Under the pieces are notes generated by a model that was given only the letters and a program-made list of their open reading frames with translations, ran no database searches and was not told the origin of the DNA. Positions 1 through 7,244 of a stretch of 9,012 nt of DNA are shown here, one piece after another (the stretch's first letter is position 1; each line of letters opens with the position of its first letter). Position numbers and translations under genes: made by a program. This stretch comes from Ignavibacteriaceae bacterium (GTDB lineage: Bacteria > Bacteroidota > Ignavibacteria > Ignavibacteriales > Ignavibacteriaceae), in contig JALONF010000060.1 of NCBI GenBank assembly GCA_025455085.1, forward strand, positions 1 through 9,012. Direction: 5' to 3'.

Positions 1-689
1 GAAGCAAGAAAAACAACCGGTCCGGCAATTTCTTCCGGCTGAGCAACTTTATTCAATGGAATATCTCCTAAAACTTTCTGAAATATTTTTTCGTCAGCTA
101 AAGAATCAGTTGTCATATCTGTAAATACCCAGCCGGGGGCAACACAGTTAACAGTGATGTTATGCTGTCCAAGTTCCGAAGCAAGAGATTTTGTTAGTGA
201 TATCATTCCGCCTTTGGAAGCAGCATAATGAGAATGAAAAGCTTCACCTCTTTGTCCTGCTGTTGATGCAATATTGATGATTCTACCAAATTTATTTTTT
301 TTCATTCCGGGCACAAGCAGTTTTGTAATCAGATATGTACTGGTAAGATTTATATTCAACATTTCATTCCATTCATCGATAGTCATTTGATCAATAGCTG
401 CTTCTTTCCAGATGCCGGCATTGTTAACAAGCACATCTATATTTCGAAAGTCGTTTAGAATAATCCCAATTACTTTTTCAATTTCATTTGTATTAGCAAG
501 ATTCAACTTATAATGTTTCAGCTTTAATGAACCGGTATAATCAGCAATCACCTGATCAGCTTCATTTTTTGCTGATTGAAATGTGAAGGCAACATTTGCA
601 CCAGCTTTCAGAAATAATTCTACGCAGGCTTTGCCGATTCCACGTGAACCACCGGTTATCAATACATTTTTGTTGTGAATGGAGATCAT
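1..689 (-). CDS. SDR-family NAD(P)-dependent oxidoreductase, FabG-like (C-terminus beyond window)
   Basis: This is a classical short-chain dehydrogenase/reductase with a Rossmann fold that reduces or oxidises a carbonyl/alcohol using NAD(P)(H). It starts at ATG 689-687; 229 full codons are visible and the frame is open to the left edge, so only the C-terminal end is missing (family about 245-255 residues). Visible motifs are the cofactor loop TGGSRGIG (residues 12-19), NNAG (89-92), and the catalytic tetrad N114, S142, Y155 and K159 in a YAASK context, followed by the conserved NCVAPGWV-T segment (181-190). All catalytic residues are intact. It resembles 3-oxoacyl-ACP reductase (FabG), but no acyl-carrier or fatty-acid genes are adjacent, so the substrate is not determined. 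The truA stop codon lies one base upstream (TGA-T-ATG), which implies co-transcription and probably translational coupling; no convincing Shine-Dalgarno sequence is visible. Confidence 0.93.
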   Translation of the reverse strand, partial: MISIHNKNVLITGGSRGIGKACVELFLKAGANVAFTFQSAKNEADQVIADYTGSLKLKHYKLNLANTNEIEKVIGIILNDFRNIDVLVNNAGIWKEAAIDQMTIDEWNEMLNINLTSTYLITKLLVPGMKKNKFGRIINIASTAGQRGEAFHSHYAASKGGMISLTKSLASELGQHNITVNCVAPGWVFTDMTTDSLADEKIFQKVLGDIPLNKVAQPEEIAGPVVFLA

Positions 690-690
690 A

Positions 691-1419
691 TCAATATTTC
701 ACTTTGTATAAAAAAAGACCTTTAGCCGGGACTGCATCAGCAGCAGCACTTCGCTCTTTTTTAAGAATGACATTCTCTAGATAACTTTTGCCATCTTCTG
801 AATTGTATGCCTTTAACAATGAGCCAACTATTGCTCTGACCATCCCGTATAAAAATCTGTTAGCTTCGATGTAAAAAATAAGCAAGTTTTTTTGACTGCG
901 CCACCTTGCCTCGTAAATTTCACAAATTTTATTTTGAACTTCAATATTGATTTTACTAAAAGAAGTAAAGTCCTTGACCCCAATGATTATCGATGAGAAA
1001 TCATTTAGCTTCTCAGTCTTTAAATTTGAGAAATATGTATATGTATATCTATCAAAGAACGGTGACTTTTGATTTGAGATTAAATAAATGTAAGATCTTC
1101 TCTTTGCACTGAACCTGGAATGAAAATCATTATTTGCAATTTCGAAATTAGTGATTGAGATATCTTTTGGAAGTACTGCATTAAGGGAATACTTGAACTT
1201 AGACAAATCTAATTGCTGATTTGAATTGAAATTTGCAACCTGCCCCAAAGCATGAACGCCAGCATCCGTTCTACCTGCCCCGATCAGGCTAATTTCCTCT
1301 TGTAATAATTGCTTAATTGAATTGCTAATTACTTCCTGGATAGTAAGTGCATTCTCCTGAATTTGCCAGCCAGCGTAGTCTGTCCCTTCGTATTGGATAG
1401 TTAGTTTGTAATTAAACAT
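691..1419 (-). CDS. truA: tRNA pseudouridine(38-40) synthase TruA
   Basis: TruA isomerises uridine to pseudouridine at positions 38-40 in the anticodon arm of tRNAs; it is a cytosolic enzyme that works as a homodimer. The N-terminus reads YKLTIQYEGTDYAGWQ, the typical family opening. The catalytic motif AGRTDAGVHALGQ holds the nucleophilic Asp (residue 52 from the ATG used here). The second signature, RFLYGMVRAIVGSLL, and the usual ending (PAKGLFLYKVKY) are also present. The 242-residue length is normal for the family. I chose ATG 1419-1417 because MFNYKLTIQYEGT fits the usual family start. A GTG two codons upstream (1425-1423) is possible and would give 244 residues. No clear Shine-Dalgarno sequence precedes either start. 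The next gene, an SDR oxidoreductase, begins one base after the stop codon. Confidence 0.96.
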   Translation of the reverse strand: MFNYKLTIQYEGTDYAGWQIQENALTIQEVISNSIKQLLQEEISLIGAGRTDAGVHALGQVANFNSNQQLDLSKFKYSLNAVLPKDISITNFEIANNDFHSRFSAKRRSYIYLISNQKSPFFDRYTYTYFSNLKTEKLNDFSSIIIGVKDFTSFSKINIEVQNKICEIYEARWRSQKNLLIFYIEANRFLYGMVRAIVGSLLKAYNSEDGKSYLENVILKKERSAAADAVPAKGLFLYKVKY

Positions 1420-1424
1420 TGGCA

Positions 1425-1432
1425 CAAAATTA
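1425..1432 (-). promoter_or_regulatory. Possible Bacteroidota-type -7 box at the truA start
   Basis: On the minus strand TAATTTTG matches the TAnnTTTG -7 consensus of Bacteroidota housekeeping promoters. It lies so close to the truA start that a transcript from it would have almost no leader. No -33 TTG element is evident at the expected distance. In AT-rich DNA this match could be chance. Confidence 0.2.
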
Positions 1433-1447
1433 GCAATTTTATCTCAT

Positions 1448-1460
1448 TTCTTATTAAGAA
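1448..1460. repeat. Short perfect dyad TTCTTA-T-TAAGAA in the divergent spacer
   Basis: Two 6-bp arms are perfectly inverted around a single central base, 23-29 bp upstream of the possible GTG start of truA and inside the spacer shared with the divergent kinase gene. The size and position suit a dimeric repressor site, but the composition is AT-rich and chance cannot be excluded. Confidence 0.3.
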
Positions 1461-1461
1461 C

Positions 1462-1539
1462 CCTTATCTGCATATTAAAAAGAAGTAAATAATTGATAAG
1501 TCAGTTGAATAGTATTCTAAATATTAATATCCTTATCTG
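1462..1539. repeat. Direct repeat CCTTATCTG (two copies) plus inverted GATAAG in the truA/kinase spacer
   Basis: The 9-mer CCTTATCTG occurs at 1462-1470 and again at 1531-1539. The core occurs a third time in the opposite orientation as GATAAG at 1495-1500. The second full copy ends 8 bp before the kinase start codon. Three copies of one core in a 122-bp divergent spacer could be a transcription-factor operator set. No good promoter match could be assigned for the kinase gene in the same spacer. Confidence 0.3.
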
Positions 1540-1547
1540 AAGCTGGT

Positions 1548-4500
1548 ATGCGCACGCACCAACATCATTTCTTCGAAGAGTCACCTGATATAAAGATTAT
1601 TATTGATGGGCAAGACTTAAAAATAATTGACGCCAATAGCGCTGCTCGAAAATATTTTAAGAATCTGATTAATACACAAAAAGAGAGATATCTTACTGAT
1701 ATTTTCCCAACTGGAGTCTCCAAGAACCAGGTAAAAAAAATTATCAATAATTCCGCAAAAAAAACTTTTCATATACATTCTCTTGAACTGCTCAGTAATA
1801 ATGGCACAATTCACAAAATGAGTGCTGATGTGGTCAAAGTTAAAGTGAAAAATCGAAAGCTATTAGAATGTAAGTTTGAGAAAAAAATTAAATCACCTCT
1901 AATAGAAAATACAAATGATGAATTGCAAAGAATCAGACATAAGTTGAAATCATTATTTGATAATAATCCCCTGATGATATTCATAATTGATAGAAAAGGT
2001 ATTATAAAGGAAGTAAATTTACTTGGTGCCGGAGAGCTTGGCTATAAGGTTGAAGAATTACTTGGTAAGTCTGTTAATAAAGTTTTTCTGAAAGAAGATA
2101 GGAAAATTGTTAATGAGCAGATTCTTAAATGTGTCAATAACCCGGGCAAAATGTTCAACTGGGAGATCAGGAAAGTCAGGAAGAACGGTGAACTTATCTG
2201 GGTAAAGGAAAAGGCTTGCACAATTCCGTCAAATGGAAAAAGCCCTGAAGTGCTTATTGTCTGTGACAACATTAGCAAGCTAAAGGAAGCTGAAAAATCA
2301 ATTATTGATAGTACGAAAAAGATTAAAAATATATTTGATGCTTCCCCATACGGAGTTCATATATATGATCTGAATGAAAGCGGAGAGCTTATTTTTTCAG
2401 GTTACAATCCCGCGGCAGATAAAATTCTAAGAATAAATCACTCACATCTCATCAATAAAAAAATTGAAGAGGCATTTCCAAGTCTTATTCTTACAGACAT
2501 ACCTGATATCTATAAAAACATTGCAAAGCATGGTAACCATTTTGATAATAAACTCGTGGAATATGAAGATAATCGTGTCAGGGGGGCATTTGATGTTTCC
2601 GCGATACAGATTGAACCCAATAAAATAGCTGCATTTTTTTCAGATATAACTGAAAAAAGAAAAGCCTTCGAAGAACTTGAAAAAAGTGAATTGAAATTCA
2701 AATCTTTGTTCGAGCTGGCTAACGATGCAATTTTTTTAATGGACTCAGAAATCTTTATTGACTGCAATCATAAAACGCTTGAAATGTTTGAATGTAAAGC
2801 GGAGGATATAGTTGGTAAACCACCGTATGAATTTTCACCCGAAAAACAAACTGACGGACGATCTTCAAAAGAAAGTTCACTTGAAAAAATAATTGCTGCG
2901 ATGGATGGAATTCCTCAAAGATTTGAATGGAAGCATAAAAAGTTAAATGGAGAATTGTTTGATGCCGAAGTGAATTTGAGCAGAATAGTACTCAGCAATA
3001 ATGTACTCATTCAGGCAATAGTAAGGGATATAACCGAGCGAAAAAAATCTGAGGAAGCTTTAAAAGAAAGTGAAGAACGTTTCCGATCTCTGATTGATAA
3101 TATGATCGAAGCCGCCCTGATTATTGATTGGAAGGGTGAAATTATATTCGCAAACAACAGTGCTGCTCGCCTGGTTGGTATGGAAAATCCTGCCCAAGGT
3201 ATTGGGAAAAAAGTATTTGAATTTCTTCATCCGCATTTTATTCCAAAAGTATCAGATGCTCTTGTTCGGTTAAGAAAAAATCCGGCGCCGTTTGTCGATG
3301 AGTACATAGTTAAAACTATTCTTAATGAAGAACTGTGGGTAGAAAGCCTTGGTATTAATATAATAATTTCGAACAATAAGTATATCCTGGTAACACTAAG
3401 AGATATTACAAGCAGAAAAAATGCTGAAACGCAGCTTCGTGAGGCTAAAGAAAAAGCGGAGGAGTTAAATAGAGTCAAATCCAATTTCCTGGCTAATATG
3501 AGCCACGAACTAAGAACCCCGTTGGTAGGGATACTTGGATTTGCTGAGCTTTTAAAAGATAAGCTAAAAGAAAAAGAAACCTCAGAAATGGCTGATAGAA
3601 TTTTGGTAAGTGCCGGCAGACTGATGGACACGCTTAATTTATTGCTCGACCTTTCAAGAATTGAAGCGAAAAAAGTTGATATAAATCTCGCCCCAAACCG
3701 AATACCGGAGCTGGTTGAGTCTCAAATTCTTCTCTTTGAAGCAGTTGCTGAGAGAAAAAATCTTTTCCTGGAAACAGAAATCATTGATCATAACTTATTC
3801 GCTAAGGTTGATGAACAGATCTTCAGACAAATAATTAACAATCTTGTAAACAATGCTTTGAAATATACTTACACCGGCGGAGTTAGTATTTCAGTAGATT
3901 CAATTCTTGAAGATTCAAAATCCTATGTTCGGGTAAGAGTTAAGGATACAGGTATTGGAATTCCAGAAGAGAGTCTTGGATTGATATTTCAGGAATTCAG
4001 ACAGGTCAGTGAAGGATTTAATCGCCACTTTGAAGGAACAGGATTAGGTTTAACCATTACAAAGAACTTTGTAGAAATGATGAACGGTCAGATTTTGGTT
4101 AAAAGTACAGTTGGTTCAGGTTCAACCTTTACAGTTTTATTCCCTCTACTGAAAGATTATCAACAGCTTAAAGTACAGAAGGTTACTAAAGTTGAGGATG
4201 ACACAATTATAGAAAAAATATTAATTAGGAGAATTAAACCAAGAATACTTGTTGTAGATAACGATGAGTCAAGCAGAGATATTATTAAATTGTTTGTAAA
4301 GGATATGTGCGACGCAGACTTTGTCGAGAACGGCGAGAAAGCCTTCAGAATGGTTAATGAGAATAAGTATGATATAATCCTTATGGATATTAATCTCGGT
4401 CAAGGAATGAGTGGGGTTGAAACAACAAAAGAAATCAAAAAGATGGAGAGCTATAAGAACATCCCCATCGTAGCCATAACAGGTTTTGCAATGAGAGGTG

Positions 4501-4610
4501 ACCGTGAAGAATTTATCCAGGCAGGATGCACACATTATCTGTCAAAACCATTCTCAAGAGCTAAGATAAAGAAGTTGATCAGTGAACTTGCCCCGATGAA
4601 AGATGATTGA
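1548..4610 (+). CDS. Soluble multi-PAS hybrid sensor histidine kinase with C-terminal receiver
   Basis: This 1020-residue sensor kinase autophosphorylates on His and passes the phosphate to its own receiver domain. I read five PAS-like domains, roughly at residues 8-109, 133-249, 258-370, 382-498 and 510-624. Several end in the usual D-I-T-E/S-R/K-K linker, and the first is the most divergent. A short helical linker (625-645) leads to the HisKA domain with phosphoacceptor H653 in NMSHELRTPL. The HATPase domain has its N-box at 760-773 (NNLVNNALKY), G1 at D800-G804 (DTGIGIP) and G2 at 828-835 (FEGTGLGL). The receiver (about 900-1015) has phosphoacceptor D947, T978 and K1000; the usual second acidic residue of the DD pair is N905 here. 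There is no signal peptide or membrane segment, so it should sense a cytosolic cue. No PAS domain shows the LOV flavin-cysteine motif, and the ligand is unknown. No partner response regulator is adjacent. The ATG lacks an obvious Shine-Dalgarno sequence. Confidence 0.95.
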   Translation: MRTHQHHFFEESPDIKIIIDGQDLKIIDANSAARKYFKNLINTQKERYLTDIFPTGVSKNQVKKIINNSAKKTFHIHSLELLSNNGTIHKMSADVVKVKVKNRKLLECKFEKKIKSPLIENTNDELQRIRHKLKSLFDNNPLMIFIIDRKGIIKEVNLLGAGELGYKVEELLGKSVNKVFLKEDRKIVNEQILKCVNNPGKMFNWEIRKVRKNGELIWVKEKACTIPSNGKSPEVLIVCDNISKLKEAEKSIIDSTKKIKNIFDASPYGVHIYDLNESGELIFSGYNPAADKILRINHSHLINKKIEEAFPSLILTDIPDIYKNIAKHGNHFDNKLVEYEDNRVRGAFDVSAIQIEPNKIAAFFSDITEKRKAFEELEKSELKFKSLFELANDAIFLMDSEIFIDCNHKTLEMFECKAEDIVGKPPYEFSPEKQTDGRSSKESSLEKIIAAMDGIPQRFEWKHKKLNGELFDAEVNLSRIVLSNNVLIQAIVRDITERKKSEEALKESEERFRSLIDNMIEAALIIDWKGEIIFANNSAARLVGMENPAQGIGKKVFEFLHPHFIPKVSDALVRLRKNPAPFVDEYIVKTILNEELWVESLGINIIISNNKYILVTLRDITSRKNAETQLREAKEKAEELNRVKSNFLANMSHELRTPLVGILGFAELLKDKLKEKETSEMADRILVSAGRLMDTLNLLLDLSRIEAKKVDINLAPNRIPELVESQILLFEAVAERKNLFLETEIIDHNLFAKVDEQIFRQIINNLVNNALKYTYTGGVSISVDSILEDSKSYVRVRVKDTGIGIPEESLGLIFQEFRQVSEGFNRHFEGTGLGLTITKNFVEMMNGQILVKSTVGSGSTFTVLFPLLKDYQQLKVQKVTKVEDDTIIEKILIRRIKPRILVVDNDESSRDIIKLFVKDMCDADFVENGEKAFRMVNENKYDIILMDINLGQGMSGVETTKEIKKMESYKNIPIVAITGFAMRGDREEFIQAGCTHYLSKPFSRAKIKKLISELAPMKDD

Positions 4611-5975
4611 TTATTTTACAAAAACAGATTTGATATTAACGAATTCTCTTATTCCAAATGATGAAAGTTCCCTGCCGTAACCAGATTCTTTAATTCCGCC
4701 AAATGGCAATCTTGGATCAGATTTAACAAACGCATTCACAAAACAACAGCCCGCCTCTATTTTTTCTTTTGCAATTTTTTCACCCCGATTAACATCTTTT
4801 GTGAATACAGCAGCACCAAGACCAAAAATAGAATCATTAGCTATTTCAATTGCCTCTGCCTCATCCTTTGCCTTAATCAAAGCAGCTACAGGACCAAATA
4901 GTTCTTCATCGTAAGCAGGCATACCTTTCTTCACATTTGTAAGAACTGTCGGAGGATACCAGGCGCCTCTCATTTCAGGGATTTTTCCACCAAGAAGAAG
5001 TTTAGCACCAAGCTCAATGCTTTTTTCAACTTGCAGATGCAGCTCATCTCTTAATGGAACGCTTGCCTGTGGACCAATATGGTTTGCTTCATCAAAGGGA
5101 TCCCCCATTTTCTTTGATTTCATTTTTTCGAGATAAAGTTTCTCAAAAGAATCATAAACTTTTTCAACCACAATAAATCTTTTAGCAGCAATACAACTTT
5201 GACCCCCATTAATTAATCTTGCGGTTACACAAGTATCAGAAGCCATCTCCAGATCAGCATCTTCAAGAATAAGATAAGGATCACTTCCTCCTAATTCCAT
5301 TACAGTTTTTTTCAAAACCGATCCGGCAGTTTTTGCAACAGCTTTGCCAGCAGGCACACTTCCAGTTAAAGTAACTGCTTTAATTTTTTCATTTTTTATC
5401 ACCTCTTCCATTTGTGATGAAGGGACCAAAATTGTACTGAAAAGATTTTCAGGAAATCCAGCTTCACGAAATACTTCCTCGATTGCAAGTGCACAGCCTG
5501 AAACATTTGAGGCGTGTTTTAATATCCCGGCATTACCTGCCATCAATCCAGGTGCAGCAAATCTGAATACCTGCCAGAATGGAAAATTCCATGGCATTAC
5601 TGCCAGCACTATTCCCAGAGGTTGAAACGAAACAAAACTTTTTGAAGCATCTGTTGAAATCAATTCGTCACCAAGAAACTTTTCCGCATTTTCTGCATAA
5701 TATTCACAAACCCAGGCACATTTTTCAACTTCTGCTCTTGATTGAGCTATCGGCTTGCCCATCTCAAGGGTCATAAGCTTGGAATATTCTTCTTTCTTAA
5801 CTCTTAAAATATTAGAAGCGTTCATCATCAGTCTTGATCTATCTATAAACGATGTTTGTTTCCACTTTTTAAAAGCATTATTAGTTAAATCAATAATTTC
5901 GTTCACTTCAGAAGGTAACATCCGGGGATAGGTTTTTATAATTTGCAGATTGGCTGGGTTTATAGATTGGAGCAT
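4611..5975 (-). CDS. NAD(P)-dependent aldehyde dehydrogenase, succinate-semialdehyde dehydrogenase-like (GabD1/Sad type)
   Basis: This cytosolic enzyme oxidises an aldehyde to the carboxylic acid with NAD(P)+. The 454-residue length matches the shorter GabD1/Sad branch of the ALDH superfamily. All catalytic features are present: N130 in MPWNFPFW, K153 in ILKHASN, the cofactor loop GSVPAG at 205-210, the general base E227 in MELGG, the nucleophile C261 in GGQSC, E358 in EELFGPV, and the ending segment PFGGIKESGYGREL. The LKHASNVSGCAL stretch resembles succinate-semialdehyde dehydrogenases, but the exact substrate cannot be fixed from sequence. It is probably the last gene of a leftward operon, 27 bp after the phosphatase gene. 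The upstream sequence GTGGTGTGAAGT gives at best a weak ribosome site. Its TAA stop abuts the stop codon of the convergent kinase gene with no bases between, leaving no room for a dedicated terminator. Confidence 0.93.
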   Translation of the reverse strand: MLQSINPANLQIIKTYPRMLPSEVNEIIDLTNNAFKKWKQTSFIDRSRLMMNASNILRVKKEEYSKLMTLEMGKPIAQSRAEVEKCAWVCEYYAENAEKFLGDELISTDASKSFVSFQPLGIVLAVMPWNFPFWQVFRFAAPGLMAGNAGILKHASNVSGCALAIEEVFREAGFPENLFSTILVPSSQMEEVIKNEKIKAVTLTGSVPAGKAVAKTAGSVLKKTVMELGGSDPYLILEDADLEMASDTCVTARLINGGQSCIAAKRFIVVEKVYDSFEKLYLEKMKSKKMGDPFDEANHIGPQASVPLRDELHLQVEKSIELGAKLLLGGKIPEMRGAWYPPTVLTNVKKGMPAYDEELFGPVAALIKAKDEAEAIEIANDSIFGLGAAVFTKDVNRGEKIAKEKIEAGCCFVNAFVKSDPRLPFGGIKESGYGRELSSFGIREFVNIKSVFVK

Positions 5976-6002
5976 ACTTCACACCACATTATTTGTTTAT
6001 CT

Positions 6003-7241
6003 CTATTTCATTTTTTTTATGACAACCAAAGTCATATCATCAGAATATTTTCCATTCTTTGAAAACTTGATAACATCATCTAAAATTCCAAGAGCAATTT
6101 CCTTGGGTGCCAACTTTACTAACGATTTTAATTTTGATAAGAGCTTTTCATCACCATAAGGCTCAAAATTTTCATCTGCTGATTCAGTAATTCCATCTGA
6201 ATATAAAAGAAGCACATCTCCTTTTGAAAAATTTATGCTTTCAATGTGATATTTAGCATTTGGCGCAGGCCCGAGTACAGGTCCTGTTGGCTGAAGAAAT
6301 TCTGCTTCTTCAGTTTTAGCTTTAATAAATATTGGCGGATTATGCCCGGCGTTCGCATAAAGAAACAAGCCTGAGTTGTGAGTTGACAATTCTCCATAAA
6401 AAAGTGAGGCGAATTTATCATCCTCAAAAATTCTGTTAACAAGCTGATTTAATCTTCTCATCAAAGCAACAATTTTAATTTCAAATCCGCTCGCCATTCG
6501 CAGCGCACCAGCTATGTACATTGCTTCTGCAGCAGCGCCAACTCCTTTACTTGCAGCATCTCCGATAGTTACTCCTAATCTATCCTGTTCTTCACCATGT
6601 TCAAGGTAATCGAAAAAATCTCCGCCGACAATATCTGCAGGATTGGTTAATCCATAAAGATCGTAATCATGAAATTTAAATTCATGCTCAGGCAAAATAC
6701 TTTTTTGTAGTTGCCGTGCTTTATCAATGTCTGCCTTAAGATAATTGACGCTATCAGCGGATCTTCTTTGTTTAATCTGTGAAGTTATAGCTGTAGCTAT
6801 GATATTCAAATTTATTCTGAAGTCTTCATCAATTTTGTGGCTATTCAACGCGAGAAGGTAATCGTAGTACAATTTATCTTTAATTTTTTTTCGACCGCCA
6901 ACACCTGAAGCTGAATATTTGAATATTCCTTTTTTTCGAAGTGCACTGATTGTCTCTTTGCCGAGAATTGTTCTCTGCTTGGCAATTAAATCAAGTAATG
7001 GATATCTGTGAATATCAATCTGAAATGCTATATCAATCTTGCCGATTTTTCCAGTCTGATAAAGGAGTTGATATGTTTCGGTTTGAGTATTCAGTTTCCA
7101 GATTCTACCACCAGTAACATCGATTGCCTCATTCCCAACAATTTCATTAATGGTTGTAATAAGCATCTCCTCTTCGTTCTTGAATTTGCCCGAAGCGATG
7201 GACTCAACAAGTCTATGTAATTTTTTCTGGTCTATTGGCAT
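6003..7241 (-). CDS. GAF-domain PP2C-family serine phosphatase (SpoIIE/RsbU type)
   Basis: This 412-residue protein is predicted to be a cytosolic, Mn/Mg-dependent phosphatase that dephosphorylates phosphoserine on a partner, typically an anti-sigma-factor antagonist. Residues about 20-160 look like a GAF sensor domain. A helical linker with the typical ARQLQKSILPE sequence (175-185) leads to the PPM/SpoIIE catalytic domain (about 190-410). Metal-binding motifs are intact: VGGDFFDY (205-212, D208), IGDAASKGVGAA (226-237, D228), NAGHNPP (297-303), YSDGITE (347-353, D349) and SDDMTLV (400-406). It should therefore be an active enzyme. No anti-sigma factor, STAS antagonist or sigma factor is present in the window, so its target is elsewhere or unknown. 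It starts 3 bp after the stop of the upstream peptidase gene, so the two are almost certainly co-transcribed. Confidence 0.92.
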   Translation of the reverse strand: MPIDQKKLHRLVESIASGKFKNEEEMLITTINEIVGNEAIDVTGGRIWKLNTQTETYQLLYQTGKIGKIDIAFQIDIHRYPLLDLIAKQRTILGKETISALRKKGIFKYSASGVGGRKKIKDKLYYDYLLALNSHKIDEDFRINLNIIATAITSQIKQRRSADSVNYLKADIDKARQLQKSILPEHEFKFHDYDLYGLTNPADIVGGDFFDYLEHGEEQDRLGVTIGDAASKGVGAAAEAMYIAGALRMASGFEIKIVALMRRLNQLVNRIFEDDKFASLFYGELSTHNSGLFLYANAGHNPPIFIKAKTEEAEFLQPTGPVLGPAPNAKYHIESINFSKGDVLLLYSDGITESADENFEPYGDEKLLSKLKSLVKLAPKEIALGILDDVIKFSKNGKYSDDMTLVVIKKMK

Positions 7242-7244
7242 ATT

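Noticed and set aside
596..784. 62-residue plus-strand open frame across the truA/SDR junction
   Set aside because: It overlaps two conserved genes on the opposite strand and shows no protein family features.
1733..1764. Two runs of eight A within the kinase coding sequence (1733-1740 and 1757-1764) as programmed slippage sites
   Set aside because: The frame continues intact through both runs, and such runs are expected in AT-rich Lys-rich coding sequence. There is no alternative product frame of interest.
3227..3631. 134-residue open frame on the minus strand within the kinase gene
   Set aside because: It lies wholly antisense to the conserved HisKA region, has low-complexity Ser/Leu-rich content and shows no recognisable domain or ribosome site.
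4269..4535. 88-residue minus-strand open frame opposite the receiver domain
   Set aside because: It is antisense to a well-conserved receiver coding sequence and has no domain of its own.
5344..5625. 93-residue plus-strand open frame within the aldehyde dehydrogenase gene
   Set aside because: It is a shadow of a strongly conserved coding region on the other strand, and no start signal is visible.
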